This document shows positions 1 through 6,591 of a stretch of 13,794 nt of DNA, one piece after another (position 1 is the stretch's first letter; each line of letters begins with the position of its first letter). Origin of the DNA: an uncultured Clostridium sp. (lineage in GTDB: Bacteria > Bacillota > Clostridia > Lachnospirales > Lachnospiraceae); the NCBI GenBank assembly GCA_938036545.1, contig CALHQJ010000094.1, positions 1 through 13,794 on the forward strand, in the 5' to 3' direction. Position numbers and translations under genes: made by a program. The notes beneath the pieces are model-generated. The model had not been told where the DNA came from. It worked only from the letters and a program-made list of their open reading frames with translations, and searched no databases.

Positions 1-1
1 C

Positions 2-21
2 CCGCCGTCCTGAATAGTTAC
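2..21 (-). repeat. Terminus of a second copy of the 150-bp inverted-repeat element
   Basis: These 20 bases (ccgccgtcctgaatagttac) are the exact reverse complement of the left end of the element at 10791-10940. The outermost bases (gttac) point right, so the body of this copy lies to the left, outside the window. Position 1 already departs from the other copy, so how similar the bodies are cannot be judged here. Confidence 0.75.
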
Positions 22-33
22 CATACATAATTG

Positions 34-73
34 GAAAAGACCTGTCTCTATTCCAAAAGAAGATAGGGACAGG
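34..73 (-). terminator. Rho-independent terminator after mrp
   Basis: An 11-bp stem with one G-U wobble pairs 41-51 (cctgtctctat) with 63-73 (atagggacagg) around an 11-nt loop. On the minus strand it is followed by a short T-rich stretch (tcttttcc). It starts 47 bases beyond the mrp stop codon and closes the leftmost transcript. The U tract is short, so efficiency may be moderate. Confidence 0.7.
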
Positions 74-120
74 CCTGTTTGTTCAAAATCAGATAGATGT
101 ACCGTTTAAAGGTATTTTCG

Positions 121-963
121 CTAAATGTTCTCGACTGCTTTTACTGCGTCATCCAGCCATGGAGCTTCTACATACTCAATGCGTCCTCCATCTACCATTT
201 CCGCTACTATAGGATCAATCGGAATACGTGCCAGAATCCGAACGCCCTCTTTCTCAGCTACTTCCTCTAAATGGCTTTCGCCAAATACGTTAATCTTCTT
301 TCCGCAGTCCGGACAAACCAGATAGCTCATGTTTTCTACTACGCCTAAAATCGGGATGTTCATTTTCTTTGCCATATTTACTGCCTTGGCAACAATCATG
401 GATACTAACTCCTGAGGAGAAGTAACAATGATAATTCCAGCCACGGGGAGAGACTGGAATACAGTCAGCGGCACATCGCCGGTTCCTGGAGGCATGTCTA
501 CAAACATATAGTCAATATCCTGCCATAAGGTCTCAGACCAGAACTGCTTTACAGCGCCTGCAATTACCGGACCTCTCCAGATAATAGGGTCCGTATCCTT
601 ATCTAAAAGAAGGTTTGCAGACATTACTTCTACGCCTTCTAAAGATTTTGCCGGAATCATCAGACGGCCGTCCGGACTGGTAGCTACTCCGTCATTTGCA
701 ATGCCAAACGCCTTCGGGATAGAAGGTCCGGTAATATCTGCATCCAATACGGCTGCGCGGTATCCTTTTTTATTCATGCGTACTGCCATAAGAGAGGTTA
801 CCAAAGACTTGCCAACGCCTCCCTTTCCACTAACAATGCCGATTACCTTCTTTACTTTGCTCTCCGGAGCTAAATTTTCTAAAAAGCTGGTACGCTCTGC
901 GGTACGACTGCTGCAGCTTTCTCCGCAGGAGCTGCAATCGTGATTACAATTTTCTGCACTCAT
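121..963 (-). CDS. mrp: Mrp/Nbp35-type P-loop ATPase, iron-sulfur carrier
   Basis: This is a 280-aa P-loop NTPase of the Mrp/ApbC/Nbp35 family, cytosolic ATPases that bind and pass on Fe-S clusters. The deviant Walker A motif GKGGVGKS is at residues 46-53, the DADITGPS switch at 74-81 and DMPPGTGD at 156-163. The bridging-cluster pair CPDC is at 217-220. The N-terminus has a compact four-cysteine motif (C6, C10, C13, C17) like the ferredoxin-like motif of Nbp35, which short ApbC proteins lack. The ATG at 963 has a good AAAGGAG site 8-9 bases upstream. The gene has its own promoter (1026-1054) inside the folT 3' end and is followed by a terminator. The family assignment is firm; the client Fe-S proteins are unknown. 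Confidence 0.95.
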   Translation of the reverse strand: MSAENCNHDCSSCGESCSSRTAERTSFLENLAPESKVKKVIGIVSGKGGVGKSLVTSLMAVRMNKKGYRAAVLDADITGPSIPKAFGIANDGVATSPDGRLMIPAKSLEGVEVMSANLLLDKDTDPIIWRGPVIAGAVKQFWSETLWQDIDYMFVDMPPGTGDVPLTVFQSLPVAGIIIVTSPQELVSMIVAKAVNMAKKMNIPILGVVENMSYLVCPDCGKKINVFGESHLEEVAEKEGVRILARIPIDPIVAEMVDGGRIEYVEAPWLDDAVKAVENI

Positions 964-1025
964 TTTGATGAATCTCCTTTCAAATGCATATCTGCAAAAT
1001 TTTGACCCAGCAATATGCTCCTTTG

Positions 1026-1054
1026 ATTATATCCCTGATTCTTCAAAATGTCTA
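1026..1054 (-). promoter_or_regulatory. Sigma-A-type promoter for mrp
   Basis: Read on the minus strand, TAGACA (1054-1049), a 17-base spacer and a perfect TATAAT (1031-1026) precede mrp by about 60 bases. The -35 hexamer contains the folT TAG stop codon (1054-1052), so mrp can be transcribed independently of the folate-controlled gene upstream. Confidence 0.7.
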
Positions 1055-1633
1055 TGCTTTTATCCTGGAACGGCCGTTTTGAATCCCATTTCTCAGCCCC
1101 CGAAACACTCCGGCTTTTTCCAGAGCGCCGGCTACCACGAAAAACAGCAGGGAATCTACCGGCCACATAGTAAAGTTTTTCATTGCTCTCACTGGCAAAA
1201 GGGCCAAAAACGCCTTGCCGGTAGTCATGGAAATCCACAGGGTATTCATAAACAGGTTGCACACCAGAATAACGGCCAGACGAGCCGCCAAGATTCTCGG
1301 CAGGCTCAGGGGTTTCTTATACCAGAATGCGCCGTAAATAACGCCCGCCGTAATTGCGGTAAGGGTATACCCAAAGAAAAATCCGCCGTCTGGTTTGGTA
1401 AGGAACTTTAAAATGTCCATTGCGCCTCCGAAGGTTCCTCCTACCACTGGTCCAAACAGGAAATGAACCAGTTCATTTGGAAGGCCGGACACGCCCAGCT
1501 TAAACGCCCCCACTTTGATCGTAAACTGTTCTAAAATCATGGCAAGAGCGCCGAACATGGCGCACAGCGTGAGGGTTCTTACCTGAAACAGTTCATGGTA
1601 AGAATCGGAAAACAAAGTTGCTAATTTCTTCAT
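1052..1633 (-). CDS. folT: Folate ECF transporter S component (FolT)
   Basis: This 193-aa, very hydrophobic protein has about five to six membrane segments, the usual size for an energy-coupling-factor substrate-binding (S) subunit. After a short amphipathic N-terminus, the first helix (about residues 20-37) leads into LPNELVHFLFGPVVGG, a typical S-component segment. No EcfA or EcfT gene is adjacent, so it probably shares an energizing module encoded elsewhere (group II ECF). Folate specificity rests mainly on the THF riboswitch in its leader (1696-1792) and on general similarity to FolT. The ATG at 1633 follows an AAGGAGG site (1650-1644) at about 10 bases spacing. That site can pair with an upstream CTCCTT, suggesting control of translation. 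The closest alternative is another ECF S family. Confidence 0.88.
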   Translation of the reverse strand: MKKLATLFSDSYHELFQVRTLTLCAMFGALAMILEQFTIKVGAFKLGVSGLPNELVHFLFGPVVGGTFGGAMDILKFLTKPDGGFFFGYTLTAITAGVIYGAFWYKKPLSLPRILAARLAVILVCNLFMNTLWISMTTGKAFLALLPVRAMKNFTMWPVDSLLFFVVAGALEKAGVFRGLRNGIQNGRSRIKA

Positions 1634-1643
1634 AAAAAAATTA

Positions 1644-1699
1644 CCTCCTTTGCAGACCTCGGACTACAATAAGGAGATAATTTATCTCTCGTATTGCAG
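1644..1699 (-). promoter_or_regulatory. Candidate translational expression platform of the THF riboswitch
   Basis: Two exclusive folds can be drawn between the aptamer and the folT start. In one, CTGCAATA (1699-1692), which includes the 3' strand of aptamer stem P1, pairs with TATTGTAG (1671-1664) around an inner GAGATA/TATCTC hairpin and leaves the AAGGAGG ribosome site free. In the other, with P1 formed, CTCCTT (1676-1671) can pair with AAGGAG (1650-1645) and hide that site. No U-rich terminator is present. Folate binding would therefore be expected to lower FolT translation. The pairings are visible in the sequence; the mechanism is inferred. Confidence 0.55.
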
Positions 1700-1792
1700 C
1701 GGGATGCGGATTGTGTACCGCAAGATACTCTTTTCGTCCGGCTGGCAACTCCCCGTCCATCCGGCACTTAACGCACACAAACCTACTCTGCT
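1696..1792 (-). ncRNA. Tetrahydrofolate (THF) riboswitch aptamer
   Basis: On the minus strand the leader carries the conserved blocks of the THF riboswitch class in order: AGAGTAG, GCGTTAAGTG, a GCCGG/CCGGAC arm with GACGAA, and the 3' block CCGCATCCCGCT. P1 forms from GCAG and CTGC at the two ends. P2 pairs the TTTGTGT region after AGAGTAG with ACACAA before CCGCATCCC. The aptamer lies 63 bases upstream of the folT start, the expected genetic context for this RNA in Clostridia. A covariance-model search would settle the exact ends. Confidence 0.93.
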
Positions 1793-1807
1793 TTCATATT
1801 AAATTTT

Positions 1808-1822
1808 AGAGCCCACGGCTCT
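1808..1822 (-). other. Short leader hairpin at the 5' end of the folT transcript
   Basis: A 6-bp perfect stem (AGAGCC and GGCTCT) with a 3-base loop lies just downstream of the predicted folT start site and upstream of the aptamer. It has no U-tract, so it is unlikely to be the terminator of the MBL-fold gene. A 5'-stabilising hairpin is one possible role. Confidence 0.4.
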
Positions 1823-1835
1823 GGTTACGTAACCT

Positions 1836-1863
1836 ATTATACTGCCTGCAAAAAATTTTGCAA
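1836..1863 (-). promoter_or_regulatory. Sigma-A-type promoter for the folT leader
   Basis: Minus-strand TTGCAA (1863-1858), a 16-base spacer and a perfect TATAAT (1841-1836) lie directly after the end of the MBL-fold gene. The 12-bp palindrome ggttacgtaacc (1823-1834) sits right at the expected transcription start. No terminator separates this promoter from the upstream gene, so read-through into the riboswitch leader is possible. Confidence 0.75.
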
Positions 1864-1878
1864 GGTTTTATTTTTTCT

Positions 1879-2895
1879 TTACGGCGCTTCCCAGTAAAGA
1901 ACCCCTTTTTCTTCTCTGCGAACCACAAAGTCCTGCTCATATAAATATTCCATACAGGAAAAAGTCTTGGTCAAAATCATTTTAAATTTCATCAGCTGAT
2001 TCAGACTTTCCGGAAGCCCCTGGCAGCCATAGGCAATGGACGCAATCTGACGAATTGTCATGGGTCCTCTGGCATGATCCACAACCTGTTTCATAATCTG
2101 AATCTTTTCCAGATAGGCAAAGACAATCCGGTTAATAGCGCCTATGGGGTTATCTACCGGAACCGTACTGTGAGCCGGAATAAAGGTACAGTCTCCATAC
2201 TGTTCTTTTAAACGGTTTAAGGACTGGAAATACCGGCCCAAAAGCCGTTCGTCCTTATAACTGGTAGCCACGATGGGGGAAACGCCGTTAATTACCTGAT
2301 CTCCGCTGAACAAAAGCTTTTTATTCTTCTCATAAAGTCCCAACTGTCCCAGAGTATGGCCGCTTAATGGAACAGCCTCAAAGGAATAATTTCCATATCG
2401 GAATACATCCTCCGGAAGAGCCGGCGCATATGGGTATGTTTCAATCAGCAGATCTTTGTCCTTTCCCTCCTCTGCCAGCTCCCGAAACATCTGACGCAGT
2501 CTGGGAGTCAGCTCATCGGTAATCCCCACAAAGCGGAGAACCTGATCCTGTTCCCTGGAATCGCCTCTGCTGTGGTGAAGGCAGTCATAACGATGCCGTT
2601 CCTCCACTGGATTTTGAAAAATTCTGGCGCCCTTTTCAGCAAACATATATGCCAGACCACAATGGTCATGATGCTTGTGGGTCAGAAAAATATCCAGAGA
2701 AGCCGGCGAGATCTCCAGTTCGCTAAGAGCCTGTTCCAGCACTTCCAGGCATTTTAAATCCCGAAATCCGGTATCGATCATAAGACTCCTTGGATTTCCA
2801 GGTATCATATAAATCTTGATTTCATTGACTCCATGAGCATTGCTGTGCAGATCCACCTGGTAAATGCCCGGGAGCAGTTCTTTCATTTCATCCAT
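1879..2895 (-). CDS. MBL-fold metallo-hydrolase with C-terminal winged-helix-like domain
   Basis: This 338-aa protein is a metallo-beta-lactamase-fold hydrolase. The metal motif THKHHDH is at residues 72-78 (H73, H75, D77, H78), followed by the family motifs GHTLGQ near residue 180 and FSGDQV near 197. The last 70 residues or so (TIRQIASIAYG through VLYWEAP) look like a small winged helix, as in LACTB2-like hydrolases, where it packs on the catalytic domain. The substrate cannot be read from sequence; hydroxyacyl-thioester or nucleic-acid hydrolysis are both known in this superfamily. Its ATG overlaps the end of the PAP2 gene by 8 bases (ATGGATGA), indicating translational coupling. A second in-frame ATG at codon 4 is an alternative start. 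Confidence 0.88.
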   Translation of the reverse strand: MDEMKELLPGIYQVDLHSNAHGVNEIKIYMIPGNPRSLMIDTGFRDLKCLEVLEQALSELEISPASLDIFLTHKHHDHCGLAYMFAEKGARIFQNPVEERHRYDCLHHSRGDSREQDQVLRFVGITDELTPRLRQMFRELAEEGKDKDLLIETYPYAPALPEDVFRYGNYSFEAVPLSGHTLGQLGLYEKNKKLLFSGDQVINGVSPIVATSYKDERLLGRYFQSLNRLKEQYGDCTFIPAHSTVPVDNPIGAINRIVFAYLEKIQIMKQVVDHARGPMTIRQIASIAYGCQGLPESLNQLMKFKMILTKTFSCMEYLYEQDFVVRREEKGVLYWEAP

Positions 2896-3430
2896 TTTTT
2901 CCTACCTCTGCCTGTTGATTCCATTTTCTCCGGGGACTTTCCATCCATCTGTGCACCAAAACAGCAATCAGGATTCCCAGCAGGGTTCCTGCCAGCACAT
3001 CCGTAGGAAAATGGACAAATAAATACAGTCTGGAAAACGCAATCAGCGCCGCAAGAACCACTGCCGCCAATCCCCATTTTTTGTGATACAGCAAAATGCT
3101 GACCGCCCCTTCAAAGCTTGCCAGGCTGTGTCCGGATGGAAACGAATAATCCCCGGGGCTTTCAATCAAAAGCGGGATTGCAGAATCCAGCCAGCACGGC
3201 CGCTGTCTGGCAGCCAGATTTTTAATAACCAGGTTTCCTATCAGGAATCCTGCTGCCAGGGAAATCAAAACTGCCGCCCCTGTCTTTCTGGTCTTTGGCG
3301 ATGCTGCCAGCAGGATTCCCAAACCAATCCAGAACCAGCCGCTGTCTCCCAAAAATGTGATGGCAGTCATCACTTCATCCATCACCGGAGTATGCAGCTC
3401 CTGAAGCCAATATAAAAAGCGAAACTCCAT
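2888..3430 (-). CDS. PAP2-family membrane phosphatase
   Basis: This integral membrane phosphatase of the PAP2 (type 2 phosphatidic acid phosphatase) family acts on lipid phosphates or undecaprenyl diphosphate at the cell membrane. Numbering from the ATG at 3436, all three motifs are complete: K72 to R79-P80, PSGH at 100-103, and S135-R136 with H142 and D146. There are about five hydrophobic segments. I place the start at the second ATG (3430; 180 aa) because AGGAG lies 8 bases upstream of it but only 2 bases from the ATG at 3436. The gene follows the phosphopantetheinyl transferase gene by about 24 bases and overlaps the MBL-fold gene. BcrC-like undecaprenyl pyrophosphatase is one possible role; the exact substrate is not shown. 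Confidence 0.9.
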   Translation of the reverse strand: MEFRFLYWLQELHTPVMDEVMTAITFLGDSGWFWIGLGILLAASPKTRKTGAAVLISLAAGFLIGNLVIKNLAARQRPCWLDSAIPLLIESPGDYSFPSGHSLASFEGAVSILLYHKKWGLAAVVLAALIAFSRLYLFVHFPTDVLAGTLLGILIAVLVHRWMESPRRKWNQQAEVGKNG

Positions 3431-3454
3431 TTCCATGTCTCCTATCTGTTATCC

Positions 3455-4174
3455 TTAAAATCCGTCAGGCATCCGGACATACTGTCCTTTAGTTTCGTCC
3501 CACAAAACCTTTTCCAGAACAGGGGCTTTCCTTTCATCACAGCCTTCTGAACAGACTGCCAGATGATAGCCGCCAGGCAGCCGGTACAGATAACACTCAT
3601 AATTCTGCCGGACTCCCTGTTCATAGATTCGGTATCTTCCGTGTTCCAGTCTGACCGAAAAGCTGGACGGCGGCTTGGTAAAGCCGGTCCCCACTGCTTT
3701 CATATAGCTTTCCTTCAGCACCCAGAAATCAAAAAAACGGCAAATCTGGTTGTCCGACTGCTCTACCGCCTGTCTCTCCTCTTCTGACAAAACTCTCATT
3801 ACTCCTGGCCGAATATTGTTTTTTTCTTTTTCAATATCAATTCCTGCAGCTCTGTCACTAATCACACAGGCCCCATAGTCTCCGGAATGGGATAAATTAA
3901 CCTGTATCGGTTTGCCATCCGGCAAAAGCAGTTCCCTCTGTCCCTGTTTTATAAAAGGTTTCCCATGTTTCCCTGTTTCAAAAGCAGCCGGAGGAACAAA
4001 GCCGTTTACACAGTTTTTCAAACCATAGTTTAAAAGCAGTTCTGCTCCTGCCGAACGGGCCTTATCCGAAATATGAGCATACCGTTCTATCTTTTCCAGC
4101 CGTTCTCTGGAAATGGGATACTGTTCCCAGGGCGGTTTTAAATTTCCAACTTCTGCATAATAGATATTAAGCAT
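3455..4174 (-). CDS. Sfp-type 4'-phosphopantetheinyl transferase
   Basis: The family moves the phosphopantetheine arm of coenzyme A onto a conserved serine of carrier proteins. The 239-aa length and motifs fit the Sfp type rather than the short AcpS type: GKHGKPFI (68-75), NLSHSG (93-98), GIDIE with Mg-binding D113 and E115, and WVLKES (151-156) with E155. No NRPS, PKS or carrier-protein gene is nearby, so its target lies elsewhere; it may even serve the fatty-acid acyl carrier protein. The ATG at 4174 follows AGGGG at short spacing. It is the first gene of a three-gene run with PAP2 and MBL-fold genes, just downstream of the ptsH terminator. Confidence 0.92.
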   Translation of the reverse strand: MLNIYYAEVGNLKPPWEQYPISRERLEKIERYAHISDKARSAGAELLLNYGLKNCVNGFVPPAAFETGKHGKPFIKQGQRELLLPDGKPIQVNLSHSGDYGACVISDRAAGIDIEKEKNNIRPGVMRVLSEEERQAVEQSDNQICRFFDFWVLKESYMKAVGTGFTKPPSSFSVRLEHGRYRIYEQGVRQNYECYLYRLPGGYHLAVCSEGCDERKAPVLEKVLWDETKGQYVRMPDGF

Positions 4175-4201
4175 AATCCCCTGCCTTTATTCTCCTGTCC
4201 G

Positions 4202-4229
4202 CATATAACAGCATGTCAACTCTGCACAA
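4202..4229 (-). promoter_or_regulatory. Possible promoter for the PPTase-PAP2-MBL run
   Basis: Minus-strand TTGTGC (4229-4224), 16 bases, then TATATG (4207-4202) lie between the ptsH terminator and the PPTase start. The match is weak. A TTGACA lies between the two boxes but has no good -10 at the right distance. A promoter is expected here because the terminator at 4236-4267 isolates the run from ptsH. Confidence 0.35.
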
Positions 4230-4235
4230 TGTGTT

Positions 4236-4267
4236 AAAAAGAGCCAGCGTCTGAAACGCTGACTCTT
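4236..4267 (-). terminator. Rho-independent terminator after ptsH
   Basis: A 12-bp stem (minus AAGAGTCAGCGT with ACGCTGGCTCTT, one G-U wobble) with a short loop is followed directly by a T run on the minus strand (ctctttttaac). It lies about 36 bases past the HPr stop codon and should end a monocistronic ptsH transcript. Confidence 0.88.
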
Positions 4268-4303
4268 CCTGCGTATCTGGTATTTCCATTTCTGACAGAT
4301 TTC

Positions 4304-4570
4304 TTACATCTCGCCTAAACCGGACTCAATTGCCTTGGTTAAGGTTTCCATAGCCTCTGCTTCATCCTCGCCGTCACAGATTAAGTTAATCTCTGTACCG
4401 CACTTAATTCCTGCTGCCATAACGTTTAATACGCTCTTAGCAACGATTCTCTTTTCGCCGCATTCAATAATTACGTCGCATTTAAACTTCATTGCGGTCT
4501 GGGACAACACGCCTGCTGGTCTTAAATGAAGGCCAGATGGATTTACTACGGTTAAAGTCTTATTTAACAT
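4304..4570 (-). CDS. ptsH: HPr phosphocarrier protein
   Basis: HPr is the small cytosolic phosphocarrier of the sugar phosphotransferase system; it takes phosphate from enzyme I at His15 and passes it to sugar-specific EIIA domains. The 88-aa length is standard. H15 sits in GLHLRPAG, and S46 in AKSVLNVMAAGIK is the regulatory site for HPr kinase in Firmicutes, so both catalytic and catabolite-repression functions are plausible. The protein is unusually cysteine-rich for HPr (C31, C37, C57 and one more near residue 65). The gene is alone, without ptsI, between a consensus promoter and a terminator. The ATG at 4570 is preceded by a GAGGAGAG site. Confidence 0.95.
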   Translation of the reverse strand: MLNKTLTVVNPSGLHLRPAGVLSQTAMKFKCDVIIECGEKRIVAKSVLNVMAAGIKCGTEINLICDGEDEAEAMETLTKAIESGLGEM

Positions 4571-4639
4571 ACCTGTTCTCTCCTCATCTCTTTTTTCTGT
4601 CGAAATTCAGTTATAACTTTCTCTGAACATTCTAGTTAA

Positions 4640-4668
4640 ATTTTAGTACATATCACCAAAACTGTCAA
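4640..4668 (-). promoter_or_regulatory. Strong sigma-A-type promoter for ptsH
   Basis: Minus strand TTGACA (4668-4663, perfect -35), a 17-base spacer and TAAAAT (4645-4640) lie about 70 bases upstream of the HPr start. This is the best-matching promoter in the window and gives ptsH a leader of roughly 60 bases. Confidence 0.85.
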
Positions 4669-4707
4669 GCAAAAGCCAGTTTCATTCCACGGGAAATAGT
4701 AACCGTT

Positions 4708-5337
4708 TTAGAGCATTTTTTCATCCGTATTCCGAATGGAATATACGCATCCGCAATAGTCCTGACGGTACAATCCATACTCTTTTGACAGTTCCGTGGA
4801 ACGTTTATATCCATTTTTTTTCTTAAAATCAGAAGGCAGGCAGGCTACGCCATATTCTGCAGCCAGCCGCTCCCCAATCTCATTCAGCTTATCCGCCCGT
4901 TTTAAGGGACTAATGGTAAGAGTGGTAGTAAAATAGTCATATCCCAGCCTGGCAGCCATGGAGGCCGCCTCCCGAAGCCGCAGTTCGTAACAGCGCAGAC
5001 ACCGTTCTCCGCCCTCTGGCTCCTTTTCATACCCTCTGGCAATCTCGTAAAACTCCTCCGGATGGTAGGGAGCAGCAATTAAATCCACCGGATGCTGAAA
5101 CTCCATGGATTCTATCAGCCTTCTTTCCTCTTCCACACGCTTGTCATATTCTTCTGCCGGAAAAATATTAGGGTTGTAATAGTAAACCGTAATTTCAAAA
5201 TATTGAGACAGGTATTCCAGCACGTAACTGCTGCATGGCGCACAGCAGCTATGCAAAAACAGGCGGGGCGCTTTCGCCTCCGCCTGAATTTCTGTCAGAA
5301 TCCTATCCAGTTCCTTCTGATAGTTTCTCTGATTCAT
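4708..5337 (-). CDS. queH: Epoxyqueuosine reductase QueH
   Basis: QueH reduces epoxyqueuosine to queuosine in tRNA, the last step of queuosine synthesis. It is a cobalamin-independent replacement for QueG, common in anaerobic Firmicutes. The 209-aa protein shows the family's cysteine signature: HSCCAPC with C31, C32 and C35; ERCLRCYELRL with C113 and C116; and DYCGC with C195 and C197. These ligate a 4Fe-4S cluster and a second metal site. The ATG at 5337 is 16 bases after the rpoD stop; its AAGGA site overlaps the rpoD end at a long spacing (about 13 bases), suggesting coupling to rpoD translation. No other queuosine genes are nearby. No clear hairpin terminator was found downstream before the ptsH promoter. 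Confidence 0.93.
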   Translation of the reverse strand: MNQRNYQKELDRILTEIQAEAKAPRLFLHSCCAPCSSYVLEYLSQYFEITVYYYNPNIFPAEEYDKRVEEERRLIESMEFQHPVDLIAAPYHPEEFYEIARGYEKEPEGGERCLRCYELRLREAASMAARLGYDYFTTTLTISPLKRADKLNEIGERLAAEYGVACLPSDFKKKNGYKRSTELSKEYGLYRQDYCGCVYSIRNTDEKML

Positions 5338-5353
5338 ACGTCAATCAAATTCC

Positions 5354-6475
5354 TTATAAAAAGTCCCGAATCCGCTTGCTGCGAACCGGATTTCTCAGTT
5401 TCCGCAAAGCCTTGGCCTCAATCTGGCGGATACGCTCACGGGTTACGTTAAATTCCTTGCCTACTTCCTCAAGGGTTCTGGGGTGGCCGTCTTCCAAACC
5501 AAACCGCAGTACGATTACCTGGCGCTCTCTCTCCTTCAAATCGCCGAGAAGGGCGTCAATATGTTCTCTAAGCATAACAGATTCTACATTGCCTTCTGGG
5601 GTAACCACATTGGAATCGGCAACGAAATCTCCTAAGTTGGAATCGTCTTCCTCTCCGATAGGAGTCTCCAGGGACGCTGGTTCTCTGGCAATCTGCATAA
5701 TTTCCATAACCTTGTCCTCAGACATCTCCAAAGCGTCTGCAAGCTCGGTTACAGACGGCTCGTAGCCCAGTTCCAGAGTCAGTTTTCTCTGCATCTTAGA
5801 CATCTTATTAATAGTTTCTACCATATGCACCGGAACTCGAATGGTTCTGGCCTGGTCTGCCAGAGCCCTGGTAACGGACTGGCGAATCCACCAGGTTGCA
5901 TATGTACTTAGCTTATAGCCTTTTGTATAATCGAACTTTTCTACTCCCTTAATTAATCCCAGATTACCCTCCTGGACTAAATCAAGGAAACTCATTCCTC
6001 TGCCGGTATAGCGTTTTGCAATGCTGACCACGAGACGTAGGTTTGCCTCAATCAAGCGCTCTTTTGCGTATTCATCGCCCTCTGCTTTTCTCTTTGCAAG
6101 ACGCAGCTCTTCCTCAGCGCTTAAGAGAGGAACTGTACCAATCTCCTTCAAGTACATCCTGACCGGATCTTCGGTTCCAATGCCTTCCAGCAGATCCACG
6201 GCGTCAAGGTCAATGTCTTCTTCGCCGTCTTTCATAAAACTGTCGTCTAAATCGTCCAGCAGAAGGGAATCATCGCTCAATAAGGCGTCGTCGATTACCG
6301 GAACCACGTCTACGCCGCGGCCCTCAAGGTACGAATAAATTTGGTCCATCTGCTCTGGATTCAGGCTGTCTCCTGCGAAGAAATCATTAATTTCTCCTGC
6401 ATCCAAGGTATTATGCCTGGATTTTGCATACTCCAGAAGTTTTTCCAGTTTTTGTAAAAAGTCTTTTTTCTCCAC
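5354..6475 (-). CDS. rpoD: RNA polymerase primary sigma factor RpoD (SigA)
   Basis: This is the housekeeping sigma-70 factor that directs RNA polymerase to -35/-10 promoters. The 373-aa protein has all group 1 regions: region 1.1 (about 1-60), an acidic linker rich in Asp (about 61-101), region 1.2 from DPVRMYLKEIG (103-113), region 2 with VQEGNLGLIKGVEKFDY and the -10-reading YATWWIRQ helix, region 3, and region 4.2 with the helix-turn-helix TLEEVGKEFNVTRERIRQIE. The length matches Firmicute SigA. The start is GTG at 6475, supported by AAAGGA nine bases upstream; no ATG lies nearby. It has its own promoter (6528-6556). DnaG, the usual upstream neighbour in Firmicutes, is absent; a lipid kinase gene is there instead. 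Confidence 0.97.
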   Translation of the reverse strand: MEKKDFLQKLEKLLEYAKSRHNTLDAGEINDFFAGDSLNPEQMDQIYSYLEGRGVDVVPVIDDALLSDDSLLLDDLDDSFMKDGEEDIDLDAVDLLEGIGTEDPVRMYLKEIGTVPLLSAEEELRLAKRKAEGDEYAKERLIEANLRLVVSIAKRYTGRGMSFLDLVQEGNLGLIKGVEKFDYTKGYKLSTYATWWIRQSVTRALADQARTIRVPVHMVETINKMSKMQRKLTLELGYEPSVTELADALEMSEDKVMEIMQIAREPASLETPIGEEDDSNLGDFVADSNVVTPEGNVESVMLREHIDALLGDLKERERQVIVLRFGLEDGHPRTLEEVGKEFNVTRERIRQIEAKALRKLRNPVRSKRIRDFL

Positions 6476-6527
6476 CTAGTAACGTCCTTTCAGTTAGCTG
6501 TAAACTAATTGTTCTAAACAACTTTTT

Positions 6528-6556
6528 AGTATATAAGAAAAATCCCTATTTTTCAA
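6528..6556 (-). promoter_or_regulatory. Sigma-A-type promoter for rpoD
   Basis: Minus strand TTGAAA (6556-6551), a 17-base spacer and TATACT (6533-6528) lie about 50 bases before the GTG start. A short inverted repeat, ttgtt-cta-aacaa (6509-6521), sits just downstream in the leader. The sigma factor may thus direct its own transcription. Confidence 0.7.
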
Positions 6557-6591
6557 CATCTATTTTATATTATATGTAACTTTATGAAGAA

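Noticed and set aside
965..1411. Open frames of 60-176 codons on the plus strand (for example 965-1411, 5235-5765, 6021-6338, 10357-10686)
   Set aside because: Each lies opposite a well-supported minus-strand gene with recognisable motifs, has low-complexity or Ser/Arg-rich translation, and lacks a ribosome site. They are antisense shadows.
1808..1834. Terminator for the MBL-fold gene at the AGAGCC/GGCTCT hairpin
   Set aside because: It lies downstream of the folT promoter and has no T run on the minus strand.
4570..4668. cre (CcpA) site in the ptsH leader from the TTCAG/CTGAA inverted repeat
   Set aside because: The repeat lacks the central CG and spacing of a cre site.
4684..4704. Degenerate copy of the element end (gggaaatagtaac) between queH and ptsH
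   Set aside because: It matches the terminal repeat only partly and no partner inverted repeat is found nearby; it could be chance in AT-rich sequence.
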